Positions 30,806 to 39,697 of a DNA stretch of 64,000 nucleotides are shown piece by piece (within the stretch, counting starts at the first letter, position 1; every line of letters starts with the position of its first letter). The notes beneath the pieces are model-generated. The model was not told the DNA's origin. It ran no database searches and worked only from the letters and a program-made list of their open reading frames with translations. The stretch covers positions 4,340,001-4,404,000 of the forward strand of contig NZ_FNSC01000001.1 in NCBI RefSeq assembly GCF_900105355.1. The letters run 5' to 3'. The stretch is from Pseudomonas anguilliseptica (lineage in GTDB: Bacteria; Pseudomonadota; Gammaproteobacteria; Pseudomonadales; Pseudomonadaceae). A program made the position numbers and the translations under genes.

Positions 30806-33415
30806 GTGCTTGAAGCCTATCGCAAACATGTAGCAGAGCGTGCCGCTCAGGGTATCGTGCCCCAGCCGCTGAACGCCGAACAAACCGCAGGCCTGATCGA
30901 GCTGCTGAAAAACCCGCCAGCCGGCGAAGAAGCTGTTCTTCTCGACCTGATCACCAACCGCGTGCCGCCAGGCGTCGACGAAGCTGCCTACGTCAAGGCC
31001 GGTTTCCTCTCTGCCCTTGCCAAAGGCGAAGTCACTTCCCCACTGATCAGCAAGCAACACGCTGTTGAACTGCTCGGCACCATGCAAGGCGGTTACAACA
31101 TCGCCACCCTGGTTGAGCTGCTCGACGACAGCGAACTGGCTGCCGTGACTGCCGAGCAACTGAAGCACACCCTGCTGATGTTCGACGCCTTCCACGACGT
31201 CGCTGAAAAAGCCAAGAACAGCAACGTTCACGCCAAAGGCGTACTGCAATCCTGGGCTGACGGCGAGTGGTTCAAGAACCGCCCGACCCTGGCCGACAAG
31301 ATCAGCCTGCGCGTATTCAAGGTCACCGGCGAAACCAACACCGACGACCTGTCCCCAGCTCCAGATGCCTGGTCGCGTCCGGATATCCCGCTGCACGCCC
31401 TGGCCATGCTGAAAATGGCCCGTGACGGCATCGTGCCGGACGAGCAAGGCGTAACCGGCCCGATGAAGCAGATCGAAGCCATGCGCGGCCAAGGTTTCCC
31501 GATTGCCTACGTCGGTGACGTAGTCGGTACCGGTTCCTCGCGTAAATCCGCCACCAACTCGGTGCTGTGGTTCTTCGGCGACGACATCCCTAACGTGCCA
31601 AACAAGCGCGCAGGTGGCTTCTGCTTCGGCAGCAAGATTGCACCGATCTTCTACAACACCATGGAAGATGCCGGCGCTCTGCCAATCGAATTCGACGTTT
31701 CCAACATGCACATGGGCGACGTGATCGACCTGTACCCGCATGCTGGCAAAGTCTGCAAGCACGGCACCGACGAAGTACTGGCCACCTTCGAAATGAAGAC
31801 CCCGGTACTGCTCGACGAAGTCCGCGCTGGCGGCCGTATCCCGCTGATCATCGGTCGCGGTCTGACCGAGAAAGCCCGTGCCGAACTGGGCCTGGGCCCA
31901 ACCGACCTGTTCAAGCTGCCTGAGCCACCGGCTGCCAGCACCAAGGGTTTCACCCTGGCGCAGAAGATGGTCGGCAAGGCGTGCGGCCTGCCAGAAGGCA
32001 AAGGCGTGCGCCCTGGCACCTACTGCGAACCGAAGATGACCACCGTCGGCTCCCAGGACACCACTGGCCCGATGACCCGCGACGAGCTGAAAGACCTGGC
32101 GTGCCTGGGCTTCTCCGCTGACCTGGTGATGCAGTCGTTCTGCCACACCGCGGCGTATCCAAAGCCAATCGACGTCACCACCCACCACACCCTGCCGGAT
32201 TTCATCCGCACCCGTGGCGGCGTGTCCCTGCGTCCTGGCGACGGCATCATCCACAGCTGGCTGAACCGCATGCTGCTGCCGGATACCGTCGGTACCGGTG
32301 GTGACTCGCACACCCGCTTCCCGATCGGCATCTCCTTCCCGGCCGGTTCCGGTCTGGTTGCCTTCGCCGCTGCCACTGGCGTTATGCCGCTGGACATGCC
32401 GGAGTCGGTACTGGTGCGCTTCAAGGGCAAACTGCAACCAGGCATCACCCTGCGTGACCTGGTGCATGCCATCCCTTACGTGGCCATCCAGAAAGGTCTG
32501 CTGACCGTCGAGAAGAAAGGCAAGAAGAACATCTTCTCCGGCCGCATCCTTGAGATCGAAGGTCTGGACGAGCTGACCGTTGAACAGGCTTTCGAGCTGT
32601 CCGACGCCTCGGCCGAGCGTTCCGCTGCAGGTTGCACCATCAAGCTGCCGGAAAAGGCGATTGCCGAGTACCTGCGTTCGAACATCACCCTGCTGCGCTG
32701 GATGATCAGCGAAGGCTACGGCGATGCCCGCACCATGGAACGTCGCGCTCAAGCGATGGAAGCCTGGTTGGCCGATCCGAAGCTGATGGAAGCCGACAAG
32801 GACGCCGAGTACGCCGAAATCATCGAAATCGACCTGGCCGACATCAACGAGCCGGTTCTCTGCGCACCGAACGACCCGGATGATGCTCGTCTGCTGTCCT
32901 CCGTTCAAGGCGAGAAGATCGACGAAGTGTTTATCGGTTCGTGCATGACCAACATCGGTCACTTCCGCGCTGCCGGTAAGTTGCTGGAAAAAGTCGAAGG
33001 CACCCTGCCGACTCGCCTGTGGCTGTCGCCGCCGACCAAGATGGACCAGCATCAGCTTACCGAAGAAGGCTACTACGGTATCTACGGCACAGCTGGCGCG
33101 CGCATGGAAATGCCGGGCTGCTCGCTGTGCATGGGTAACCAGGCACGCGTTGAGGCGAACTCCACCGTGGTTTCGACCTCCACCCGTAACTTCCCCAACC
33201 GTCTGGGCGATGGTGCCAACGTCTACCTGGCTTCGGCCGAGCTGGCGGCTGTTGCGGCCATCACCGGTAAACTGCCGACTGTTGAGGAGTACATGGACTA
33301 CGCGAAGAAAATCGACACCATGGCTGCGGACGTTTACCGCTACCTGAGCTTCGACCAGATCGCCGAGTTCCGTGAAGCTGCTGCAAACGCCCAGATCCCT
33401 GCTGTTCAGGTCTAA
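30806..33415 (+). CDS. acnB: Bifunctional aconitate hydratase 2 / 2-methylisocitrate dehydratase AcnB
   Basis: AcnB isomerises citrate to isocitrate in the TCA cycle and can rehydrate 2-methyl-cis-aconitate. I choose the GTG at 30806 ([15 protein letters not shown] follows) because homologues start here and GAGGG lies eight bases upstream. This gives 869 residues. An N-terminal HEAT-like domain is followed by the swivel domain and catalytic domains. Three [4Fe-4S] ligands are visible: Cys in [14 protein letters not shown] and two in [12 protein letters not shown]. The apo-protein of this family binds RNA, and the leader holds a long inverted repeat. A terminator follows. Confidence 0.97.
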   Translation: MLEAYRKHVAERAAQGIVPQPLNAEQTAGLIELLKNPPAGEEAVLLDLITNRVPPGVDEAAYVKAGFLSALAKGEVTSPLISKQHAVELLGTMQGGYNIATLVELLDDSELAAVTAEQLKHTLLMFDAFHDVAEKAKNSNVHAKGVLQSWADGEWFKNRPTLADKISLRVFKVTGETNTDDLSPAPDAWSRPDIPLHALAMLKMARDGIVPDEQGVTGPMKQIEAMRGQGFPIAYVGDVVGTGSSRKSATNSVLWFFGDDIPNVPNKRAGGFCFGSKIAPIFYNTMEDAGALPIEFDVSNMHMGDVIDLYPHAGKVCKHGTDEVLATFEMKTPVLLDEVRAGGRIPLIIGRGLTEKARAELGLGPTDLFKLPEPPAASTKGFTLAQKMVGKACGLPEGKGVRPGTYCEPKMTTVGSQDTTGPMTRDELKDLACLGFSADLVMQSFCHTAAYPKPIDVTTHHTLPDFIRTRGGVSLRPGDGIIHSWLNRMLLPDTVGTGGDSHTRFPIGISFPAGSGLVAFAAATGVMPLDMPESVLVRFKGKLQPGITLRDLVHAIPYVAIQKGLLTVEKKGKKNIFSGRILEIEGLDELTVEQAFELSDASAERSAAGCTIKLPEKAIAEYLRSNITLLRWMISEGYGDARTMERRAQAMEAWLADPKLMEADKDAEYAEIIEIDLADINEPVLCAPNDPDDARLLSSVQGEKIDEVFIGSCMTNIGHFRAAGKLLEKVEGTLPTRLWLSPPTKMDQHQLTEEGYYGIYGTAGARMEMPGCSLCMGNQARVEANSTVVSTSTRNFPNRLGDGANVYLASAELAAVAAITGKLPTVEEYMDYAKKIDTMAADVYRYLSFDQIAEFREAAANAQIPAVQV

Positions 33416-33432
33416 GCGTTACCCGCAACAAG

Positions 33433-33459
33433 AAAGCCCCGCCTAGTGCGGGGCTTTTT
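33433..33459 (+). terminator. acnB terminator
   Basis: AAAGCCCCGC and GCGGGGCTTT stem with CTAGT loop followed by TTTTA. Confidence 0.88.
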
Positions 33460-33488
33460 ATTTCCCATCGTACCCGCTTGCAGGCAGA

Positions 33489-33503
33489 TGGCATATACCT
33501 TGC
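33489..33503 (+). promoter_or_regulatory. Sigma-54 promoter of nasS-nasT
   Basis: TGG-CATATACCTT-GC matches -24/-12 spacing exactly (ten bases between GG and GC), with TTGC at -12. It is 128 bases before the nasS start. It suggests nitrogen control (NtrC) of the sensor pair. Confidence 0.7.
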
Positions 33504-33630
33504 TCTGGCTTAAGTCATCAGGCCTTTCCAACGGCGGAAATGGCTCAAATAGACAATGGTGTCGTTCCGATCGCAGACTGAAGTCGGCGTTTGACACGGC
33601 ACCTTTTTGTGTGGGCACAGGAAACGCACC

Positions 33631-34827
33631 ATGAATGAGCACGACATCAGCCGCAGCGATACACCGGAAAAACCGGTACTGAATATCGGCTTTATGGCCC
33701 TCACAGACGCCGCATCGGTCATCGTGGCCGCCACCCAGGGCTTTGCTGAGAAGCATGGTTTGACCCTCAACCTGCAACGCCAGGCATCCTGGGCCACCTT
33801 GCGCGATAAGCTGCTGAGCGGCGAGTTAGATGCCGCCCACTGCCTCTACGGTTTGATTTATGGCGTGCAGCTGGGTCTTGGCGGGGCGCCAGCTACCGAC
33901 ATGGCGGTGCTGATGGGCCTGAATCAGAATGGTCAGAGCATCAACCTGTCGCCCGCTTTGCAAGCTGCTGGTGTGAGCACTGGCAGCGCATTGGCGCAAC
34001 GCGCGCACCAGTCTGGCGCCAAACTGACCTTCGCCCAGACCTTCCCCACCGGCACCCACGCCATGTGGCTGAACTACTGGCTGGCCAGCCAAGGCATCCA
34101 CCCGCTAAATGATGTCGACAGCGTCGTCGTTCCACCACCACAGATGCTCGCCCACCTTAAGGCCCGGCGTATCGACGGCTTCTGCGTTGGTGAGCCCTGG
34201 AGTGCCCAGGCAGTGGATGAACAGATGGGCTGCACCTTGACCACAAGCCAGGCGATCTGGCCCGACCATCCGGAAAAAGTTCTGGGTTGTACCCGCGAGT
34301 TTGCCGAACAGCACCCCAACAGCGCCCGCGCCCTGATCATGGCGGTGCTGGAAGCCAGCCGGTTTATCGATGAAAGCGAGGAAAACCAGCGCAGCACGGC
34401 GCAACTGCTCAGCGGTAGCGAGTATGTCGATGCGCCGCTGTCGGCGATCCAGCCGCGCTTTCTCGGCCAATATCAGGACGGTCTCGGCCACGCGTGGCAA
34501 GACGCCCATCCACTGCGTTTTCACGCAGGCGGCGCGGTCAACCAGCCCTACCTATCCGACGGCATGTGGTTTATGACCCAGTTCCGCCGCTGGGGCCTGC
34601 TGCGCGAAGACCCGGACTACCTGGTGATTGCCCGCCAGGTGCAACAACTCGACCTCTACCGCCAGGCCGCCGAGGCGCTCGGCATCGAGGTACCAAGCGA
34701 CATGCGCAGCAGCCAGTTGCTCGACGGCCAGGTCTGGGATGGCAGCGACCCGGCCGGTTACGCACGCAGCTTTGCCCTGCACGCCCTGGCGGATGCATCT
34801 ATCGGCGCCCAACAGGAGGGCCGCTGA
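33631..34827 (+). CDS. nasS: Nitrate/nitrite sensor protein NasS
   Basis: NasS is a cytoplasmic NrtA-like nitrate-binding protein that holds NasT inactive until nitrate or nitrite binds. The 398-residue protein starts MNEHDISRSDTPEKPVLNIG (AGGA upstream) and has no signal peptide, which separates it from the periplasmic NrtA at 39.7 kb. Shared fold segments are FMALTDAASVIVAATQGF, TFPTGTHAMWLNYWL, VPPPQMLAHL and FCVGEPWSAQAV. It is separated from nasT by one base, so the two are translated together. Confidence 0.93.
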   Translation: MNEHDISRSDTPEKPVLNIGFMALTDAASVIVAATQGFAEKHGLTLNLQRQASWATLRDKLLSGELDAAHCLYGLIYGVQLGLGGAPATDMAVLMGLNQNGQSINLSPALQAAGVSTGSALAQRAHQSGAKLTFAQTFPTGTHAMWLNYWLASQGIHPLNDVDSVVVPPPQMLAHLKARRIDGFCVGEPWSAQAVDEQMGCTLTTSQAIWPDHPEKVLGCTREFAEQHPNSARALIMAVLEASRFIDESEENQRSTAQLLSGSEYVDAPLSAIQPRFLGQYQDGLGHAWQDAHPLRFHAGGAVNQPYLSDGMWFMTQFRRWGLLREDPDYLVIARQVQQLDLYRQAAEALGIEVPSDMRSSQLLDGQVWDGSDPAGYARSFALHALADASIGAQQEGR

Positions 34828-34828
34828 C

Positions 34829-35407
34829 ATGCTGCGCATCCTGCTGATCAACGACACTGCCAAGAAAGTCGGCCGCCTGAAAACCGCCCTGACCGAGGCC
34901 GGCTTCGAAGTCATCGATGAATCCGGCCTGACCATCGACCTGCCGGAGCGGGTCGAGGCAGTTCGCCCTGACGTGATCCTGATCGACACTGAATCACCCA
35001 GCCGCGATGTGATGGAACAGGTGGTGCTGGTCAGCCGCGATCAGCCGCGACCGATTGTCATGTTCACCGACGAGCACGATCCCGGCGTAATGCGCCAGGC
35101 GATTCAGAGCGGCGTCAGCGCCTATATCGTCGAGGGCATTCATGCCCAGCGCCTGCAGCCGATTCTCGACGTGGCCATGGCGCGTTTCGAGAGCGACCAG
35201 GCGCTGCGCGCACAACTGCAGGCCCGCGATGCCCAGCTGGCTGAACGCAAACGCATCGAATTGGCCAAGGGCCTGTTGATGAAGATGAAAAGCTGCGACG
35301 AGGAACAGGCCTACACCCTGATGCGCCGCCAGGCCATGAGCCGTCAGCAGAAACTGGCGCAGGTGGCCGAACAGATCATCGCCATGCACGACATGCTCGG
35401 CGACTGA
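34829..35407 (+). CDS. nasT: ANTAR-domain antiterminator NasT
   Basis: NasT is the RNA-binding partner of NasS. When released it binds paired hexaloop hairpins and prevents intrinsic termination. The 192-residue protein (start MLRILLINDTAKK, AGGAGGG upstream) has a receiver-like domain (about residues 1-120) in which DVILIDTESPSRD keeps an Asp. A C-terminal ANTAR domain follows (about 125-185, ERKRIELAKGLLMKMKSCDEEQAYTLMRRQAM). Three leaders with the expected hairpins lie downstream in this window, before nrtA, nasA and cobA. Confidence 0.95.
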   Translation: MLRILLINDTAKKVGRLKTALTEAGFEVIDESGLTIDLPERVEAVRPDVILIDTESPSRDVMEQVVLVSRDQPRPIVMFTDEHDPGVMRQAIQSGVSAYIVEGIHAQRLQPILDVAMARFESDQALRAQLQARDAQLAERKRIELAKGLLMKMKSCDEEQAYTLMRRQAMSRQQKLAQVAEQIIAMHDMLGD

Positions 35408-35417
35408 AACAAGCAGC

Positions 35418-35438
35418 GGCGCCCGACCTACGGGCGCC
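35418..35438 (+). terminator. GC-rich stem-loop after nasT
   Basis: GGCGCCCG-ACCTA-CGGGCGCC hairpin without a T tract. It probably protects the mRNA 3' end or gives weak termination. Confidence 0.45.
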
Positions 35439-35585
35439 ATAACTGTACCGGTCAACCTTGCACTGTTACCCCATCAGTACCGTAGCAACTTCAACTGTAC
35501 GGCTCACTTCCTACAACTGTGTATCTGCGCTAGCAGGCCCTGACTGGCTAAGGTGAAGGCATCATCGCCCACCGCCGAGAGTGCC

Positions 35586-36950
35586 ATGCCCACCTCCCAT
35601 GAAGAACGCCAGCTACTGGCCGAAGCGGATCGCCGCGCCCTCGGCTATTACGATGGCATCGACAGCCGTCCGGTCTACCCCTCACCCACCGCCATAGCCG
35701 CACTACAGGCATTCGAGCAGCCACTGCCCGAACAGGGCCTGAATGATCTGGAAGTGCTACGCCAGCTGGATGAGATCGGCTCGCCCGCCACCGTGGCCAG
35801 CAACGGCCCGCGCTACTTTGGCTTCGTCATCGGCGCCGCCCTACCCGCAGCCGCCGCAGCGGAACGCATGGTGCTGGCCTGGGACCAGTGCGCTTCCTCC
35901 TTCGACAATGCGCCGGTCGCCGATGTGCTGGAGCGCACCGCCGGACGCTGGGTACTGGATGCTCTCGATCTGCCGCGTAGCAGCGCCGTCGGCTTCGGCA
36001 CCAGCGCCACCGCCTGCACCCTGGCCAGCCTGTCGGCCGCGCGCCGCGCACTGCTGGCGCGCAAAGGCTGGGACTTCGATGGCGATGGCCTGATTGGTGC
36101 GCCGGAAGTGCGCGTAGTAGTTTCCGCCACCTGCCACATCACGGTGAAGAAGGCCCTTCGCATCCTCGGTTTCGGCATAAACCGGCTGATTGTCGCCCCC
36201 ACCGGCGCCCAAGGCCGCATCGACCCGGCGCAGCTGCCGGCTCTAGATGACCTGAGCATCCTCTGCCTGCAAGCCGGCGAGGTGAACACCGGCGAATTCG
36301 ACCCGTTCGCCGAGCTGATCCCCAGAGCCAAGGCCGTCGGAGCCTGGGTGCATGTCGACGGCGCCTTCGGCCTATGGGCCCGCGCCTCCTCTTCTGCGCA
36401 TCTGGCCACTGGCGTGGAGCTGGCCGACAGCTGGACCTGCGACGGCCACAAGTGGCTAAACACCCCCTACGACGGCGCCATGACCATCTGCCGTGATGCC
36501 GATGCCCTGGCCACGGCGATGAACAGCGACGCCGCCTATGCCAGCGCGAGCAAAGACGCGCAGAAGAACCTGACCCTGGAGTTCTCCCGCCGCGCCCGCG
36601 GCGTGGCGATCTGGGCGGCACTGGCCAGCCTCGGCCGCGATGGCCTGCGCGAACTGATCGACCGGCATATTCGCCAGGCCGGTCGGCTGGCCGAGCGCCT
36701 GCGCGATGGCGGTTACCCCGTACTCAACCGTGTAGTACTCAATCAGGTACTGGTGCGCGGCGATAACGACGCACAGACCGTGGCCATTCGCGAAGCGGCG
36801 CAGGCCAGCGGCGAAGTCTGGTTCGGCCCGACAATTTGGCAGGGCCGCCCGGCCTTTCGCCTGAGCGTCTCGTCGTGGCGCACCATGGATGCCGATATCG
36901 AACTGCTGGCCGATTTGCTGCTGCGCCTGAAACGACAGATTCCGACCTGA
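35586..36950 (+). CDS. PLP-dependent group II decarboxylase family protein
   Basis: This 454-residue aminotransferase-fold enzyme, start MPTSHEERQLLAEADRRALG, has a group II amino-acid decarboxylase layout. The cofactor phosphate site lies around GFGTSATACTLASLSAAR, followed by HVDGAFGLWA with the PLP-ring Asp. The Schiff-base Lys lies in CDGHKWLNTPYDGA. The substrate cannot be told from sequence; glutamate, aromatic or diamino acids are all possible. It lies between nasT and alaC, in the same direction as both, with 178 bases to nasT. Confidence 0.85.
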   Translation: MPTSHEERQLLAEADRRALGYYDGIDSRPVYPSPTAIAALQAFEQPLPEQGLNDLEVLRQLDEIGSPATVASNGPRYFGFVIGAALPAAAAAERMVLAWDQCASSFDNAPVADVLERTAGRWVLDALDLPRSSAVGFGTSATACTLASLSAARRALLARKGWDFDGDGLIGAPEVRVVVSATCHITVKKALRILGFGINRLIVAPTGAQGRIDPAQLPALDDLSILCLQAGEVNTGEFDPFAELIPRAKAVGAWVHVDGAFGLWARASSSAHLATGVELADSWTCDGHKWLNTPYDGAMTICRDADALATAMNSDAAYASASKDAQKNLTLEFSRRARGVAIWAALASLGRDGLRELIDRHIRQAGRLAERLRDGGYPVLNRVVLNQVLVRGDNDAQTVAIREAAQASGEVWFGPTIWQGRPAFRLSVSSWRTMDADIELLADLLLRLKRQIPT

Positions 36951-37069
36951 AACCAGCGTTGCTATGGGGCTCGACAAAGCTCTGCAGCAGCGCTTATCTT
37001 CGCCGCCTGGCCAGCGCACTGGCCAACGTCGCTCGGACGGTTCCGGGCGCTTACGTATCCGAGGAAAGC

Positions 37070-38296
37070 ATGGCTGACCAAGCTTCGCGCCGCTTTGCGC
37101 GCATAGATCGACTCCCCCCCTACGTTTTCAACATCACTGCCGAATTGAAGATGGCCGCGCGTCGCCGTGGCGAAGACATCATCGACTTCAGCATGGGCAA
37201 CCCGGATGGCCCTACGCCGCCGCATATCGTCGAAAAACTGGTGCAGGTCGCCCAGCGTGAAGACACCCACGGCTACTCCACTTCCCGCGGTATCCCGCGC
37301 CTGCGCCGCGCCATCTCGCGCTGGTACAAGGACCGCTACGAAGTCGAGATCGACCCGGAAAGCGAAGCCATCGTCACTATCGGTTCCAAGGAAGGTCTGG
37401 CGCACTTGATGCTGGCCACCCTGGATCATGGCGACACGGTACTGGTACCCAACCCCAGCTACCCGATTCATATCTACGGCGCGGTAATCGCTGGCGCACA
37501 GGTGCGTTCGGTACCGCTGATTCCCGGCGTGGACTTCTTCGCCGAGCTGGAACGGGCGATTCGCGAGTCGATCCCCAAGCCGAAGATGATGATCCTCGGC
37601 TTCCCCTCCAACCCCACTGCACAGTGCGTGGAGCTGGACTTCTTCGAGCGCGTGGTGGCTCTGGCCAAACAATATGACGTGCTGGTGATCCACGACCTGG
37701 CCTACGCCGATATCGTCTACGACGGCTGGAAAGCCCCGTCGATCATGCAGGTGCCGGGCGCCAAAGACATTGCCGTGGAGTTCTTCACCCTGTCCAAAAG
37801 CTACAACATGGCCGGCTGGCGCATCGGCTTCATGGTCGGTAACAAGGAGCTGGTCAGCGCCCTGGCGCGGATCAAGAGTTACCACGACTACGGCACCTTC
37901 ACCCCGCTGCAGGTGGCGGCGATTGCCGCGCTGGAAGGTGATCAGCAATGTGTGCGCGATATCGCCGAGCAATACCGCCAGCGCCGCAATCTGCTGGTCA
38001 AAGGCCTGCACGAGCTGGGCTGGATGGTCGAAAATCCGAAAGCCTCGATGTATGTCTGGGCAAAAATTCCCGAGCAGTACGCGCAGCTCGGCTCGCTGGA
38101 GTTCGCCAAGAAGCTGCTGCTGGAGGCCAAGGTCTGCGTCTCGCCAGGTATCGGCTTTGACGACTACGGTGATGACCATGTGCGCTTTGCCCTGATCGAA
38201 AACCAGGACCGCACCCGTCAGGCGATTCGCGGGATAAAAACGATGTTCCGCGCAGACGGTCTGTTACCCGCCAAGAAGGCCAAGGCCGACGAGTAG
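37070..38296 (+). CDS. alaC: Alanine-synthesising aminotransferase AlaC
   Basis: AlaC transfers an amino group from glutamate to pyruvate. The start MADQASRRFARIDRLPPYVF at 37070 has GAGGAAAGC upstream and gives 408 residues; the longer frame overlaps the decarboxylase gene. Class I aminotransferase motifs are PNPSYPIHIYGA, GFPSNPTAQCVE, IHDLAYADIVYDG and the PLP-Lys in FFTLSKSYNMAGWRIGF. Strong similarity to E. coli YfdZ/AlaC is recognisable. It is followed by a shared terminator. Confidence 0.9.
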   Translation: MADQASRRFARIDRLPPYVFNITAELKMAARRRGEDIIDFSMGNPDGPTPPHIVEKLVQVAQREDTHGYSTSRGIPRLRRAISRWYKDRYEVEIDPESEAIVTIGSKEGLAHLMLATLDHGDTVLVPNPSYPIHIYGAVIAGAQVRSVPLIPGVDFFAELERAIRESIPKPKMMILGFPSNPTAQCVELDFFERVVALAKQYDVLVIHDLAYADIVYDGWKAPSIMQVPGAKDIAVEFFTLSKSYNMAGWRIGFMVGNKELVSALARIKSYHDYGTFTPLQVAAIAALEGDQQCVRDIAEQYRQRRNLLVKGLHELGWMVENPKASMYVWAKIPEQYAQLGSLEFAKKLLLEAKVCVSPGIGFDDYGDDHVRFALIENQDRTRQAIRGIKTMFRADGLLPAKKAKADE

Positions 38297-38299
38297 CAA

Positions 38300-38327
38300 A
38301 AAGAGGGCACCTTAGGGTGCCCTCTTT
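38300..38327. terminator. Bidirectional terminator after alaC
   Basis: AAAGAGGGCACC-TTAG-GGTGCCCTCTTT perfect stem between convergent genes. Confidence 0.85.
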
Positions 38328-38331
38328 CGTT

Positions 38332-38724
38332 TCAGCCGGAGTAATCCAGCACCGTCCAAACCTTGCTTAGACCACTGCTGATGACGCAGCCACTCTGCCC
38401 GAGTTGATTGTTGCTGTGCAGCGACATCAGGTTGGTCATGCCATCCGCCGCATCCGAGCGTTCGCTCAGCCACTGCACGCGGCCGCAGTTGGCCGTTTCA
38501 ATCACATAACTGGCCGCCACGGCAGAATTCTCGCTCGGCTGCCTGATCACATCCACCACCGTGCCCTGCTCTTCCACGCGCTTTCCGTCGGATACCAGCA
38601 CGGCCCAAGCCAGGCCGTTCTCAATCACCAGGTAGGTGCCATTGGCCCTGGGTTGCTCAAGCTGCGGCTGCGCACAGCCAGCCAAAAGACCCAACAGCAC
38701 AATTGTCATCAGCATCTGTTGCAT
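38332..38724 (-). CDS. Putative small lipoprotein
   Basis: This 130-residue protein starts MQQMLMTIVLLGLLAGCAQP at 38724 with GAGGAG upstream. The lipobox LLAG-C predicts lipidation. Gln at +3 and the absence of Asp at +2 suggest outer-membrane sorting. The mature part (ANGTYLVIENGLAWAVLVSDG and onwards) contains two further Cys residues and matches no family I can name. It stands alone and converges on alaC. Confidence 0.75.
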   Translation of the reverse strand: MQQMLMTIVLLGLLAGCAQPQLEQPRANGTYLVIENGLAWAVLVSDGKRVEEQGTVVDVIRQPSENSAVAASYVIETANCGRVQWLSERSDAADGMTNLMSLHSNNQLGQSGCVISSGLSKVWTVLDYSG

Positions 38725-38830
38725 TGTTAGTGACTCCTCTGCAGTGCCTGTAGCCATTGGCTTTGCGGGCAGATGGCGCGAGTGATCGAGTAGGTGCCGG
38801 TTAAGGCCTTGGGCTTACTATTATCGAATA

Positions 38831-38846
38831 CTGTTTATTTGTACAG
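38831..38846 (+). promoter_or_regulatory. LexA (SOS) box
   Basis: CTG-TTTATTTGTA-CAG has the canonical CTG-N10-CAG form, inside a longer dyad ATACTG...CAGTAT. It lies 90 bases before the small gene at 38936. Confidence 0.75.
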
Positions 38847-38935
38847 TATTTTTCGATTACCCTTGGCTATGCCATCCAGCCAACCATACCGCCCGGCAGA
38901 TCGGGCCCATACAAGGCATTAACAGGAGTACCCAG

Positions 38936-39253
38936 ATGCTCGACGTACTGCAGCTGAAACACAGCGTAAACCGCATGCCTTTGGAAAAAGTCCGGGCCAC
39001 AGTCAATGAATTGCAGCTTGAAGGCATCGTTACCGAGGGTAAAACGCCGTTTTCCCGAGTGCACTTCAACACCTGCTTTGCCGAGATCGAAGCCTTGCTG
39101 CAGCGCGCCGGCTATCACCGCCAGCTGGATGTAGTCGGTTATCAGGGCCTGGCCTATGCCATGTTCGACCCCTCGCGCTGGGAGGCGGTGGAGGTGCTGC
39201 GCTGGCTCAAGGAATTTGTCGAGGAAGCTCAGGGTAAATCGCTGTCCCGCTAA
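38936..39253 (+). CDS. Small conserved hypothetical protein under a LexA box
   Basis: This 105-residue soluble protein starts MLDVLQLKHSVNRMPLEKVR with AGGAG upstream. It has mixed alpha/beta character, no signal peptide or membrane segment, and no catalytic motif I can name. The LexA box 90 bases upstream implies induction by DNA damage. The P. aeruginosa LexA regulon includes several small hypothetical genes, and this may be a counterpart of one of them; that link is inference. Candidate roles are cell-division or replication checkpoint control. Confidence 0.75.
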   Translation: MLDVLQLKHSVNRMPLEKVRATVNELQLEGIVTEGKTPFSRVHFNTCFAEIEALLQRAGYHRQLDVVGYQGLAYAMFDPSRWEAVEVLRWLKEFVEEAQGKSLSR

Positions 39254-39531
39254 GCTAGCGGTACGCGATCAACACCTGGGCGCCCCCGGCACCAAGGCGA
39301 AGCAAAAGCGCTTGGCAGCAGTTAGCCATGCACAGCATTGGCTCGCAGAATCTGCGGCAGAGCGATATGGGCCAACTTCAGGAAGACATCGCCATGAAAT
39401 TTGAACTTAAAGTTATTACTAGATACAGTAAGTAACTAACTGATTTATATAGATATATAAGCCTATTTATAAATCATTACTTACCGTCACAACACCATCC
39501 CAAACGCGCCGTAGCAGTCGCCAGCTAAAGC

Positions 39532-39548
39532 TGGCAAGCCCTTTGCTT
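39532..39548 (+). promoter_or_regulatory. Sigma-54 promoter of the nrt operon
   Basis: TGGCAAGCCCTTTGCTT has GG and GC separated by ten bases and TTGC at -12. It puts the transcript start near 39558, just before the NasT-type leader. The 450-base gap upstream of nrtA also holds an AT-rich tract (39400-39485) with an 8-bp dyad GTAAGTAA/TTACTTAC, a possible IHF-bending region. Confidence 0.8.
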
Positions 39549-39583
39549 ATTCACCCTCAGGCACTAGCCAACACCCGTCTTCA

Positions 39584-39672
39584 GATCGCCAACGGCGGTG
39601 ATCAGGACGAATTGACAAAGACGTCAAAGACACCCCGCCATTACTGGCGGCGATGTCTGCGACGTCTTTTTT
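39584..39672 (+). promoter_or_regulatory. NasT (ANTAR) antitermination leader of nrtA
   Basis: Hairpin P1 pairs 39584-39590 with 39597-39603 around hexaloop AACGGC. P2 pairs TTGAC (39612-39616) with GTCAA (39623-39627) around hexaloop AAAGAC. Both loops have A at position 1 and G at position 4, the ANTAR recognition rule. The terminator pairs AAAGACGTC (39617-39625) with GACGTCTTT (39661-39669), has inner stems, and ends in T6. P2 and the terminator share bases, so NasT binding to P2 would prevent termination. Confidence 0.88.
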
Positions 39673-39697
39673 CGTTTCTGGGACTTGAGGAAGCACT

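Noticed and set aside
30644..33052. 802-codon minus-strand frame opposite acnB
   Set aside because: Antisense shadow of acnB, rich in His/Gly/Val typical of such shadows, with no domain.
34628..34828. N-terminal extension of nasT by 67 codons
   Set aside because: It lies out of frame inside nasS with shadow-like composition; the ATG at 34829 has a strong ribosome binding site.
39400..39485. AT-rich tract as a replication origin or attachment site
   Set aside because: No DnaA-box series, no tRNA or integrase nearby; it fits a bendable region upstream of a sigma-54 promoter.
39524..39541. GCCAGC-TAAA-GCTGGC hairpin as the first ANTAR hairpin of the nrtA leader
   Set aside because: It overlaps the sigma-54 promoter upstream of the expected transcript start and lacks the A1/G4 hexaloop.
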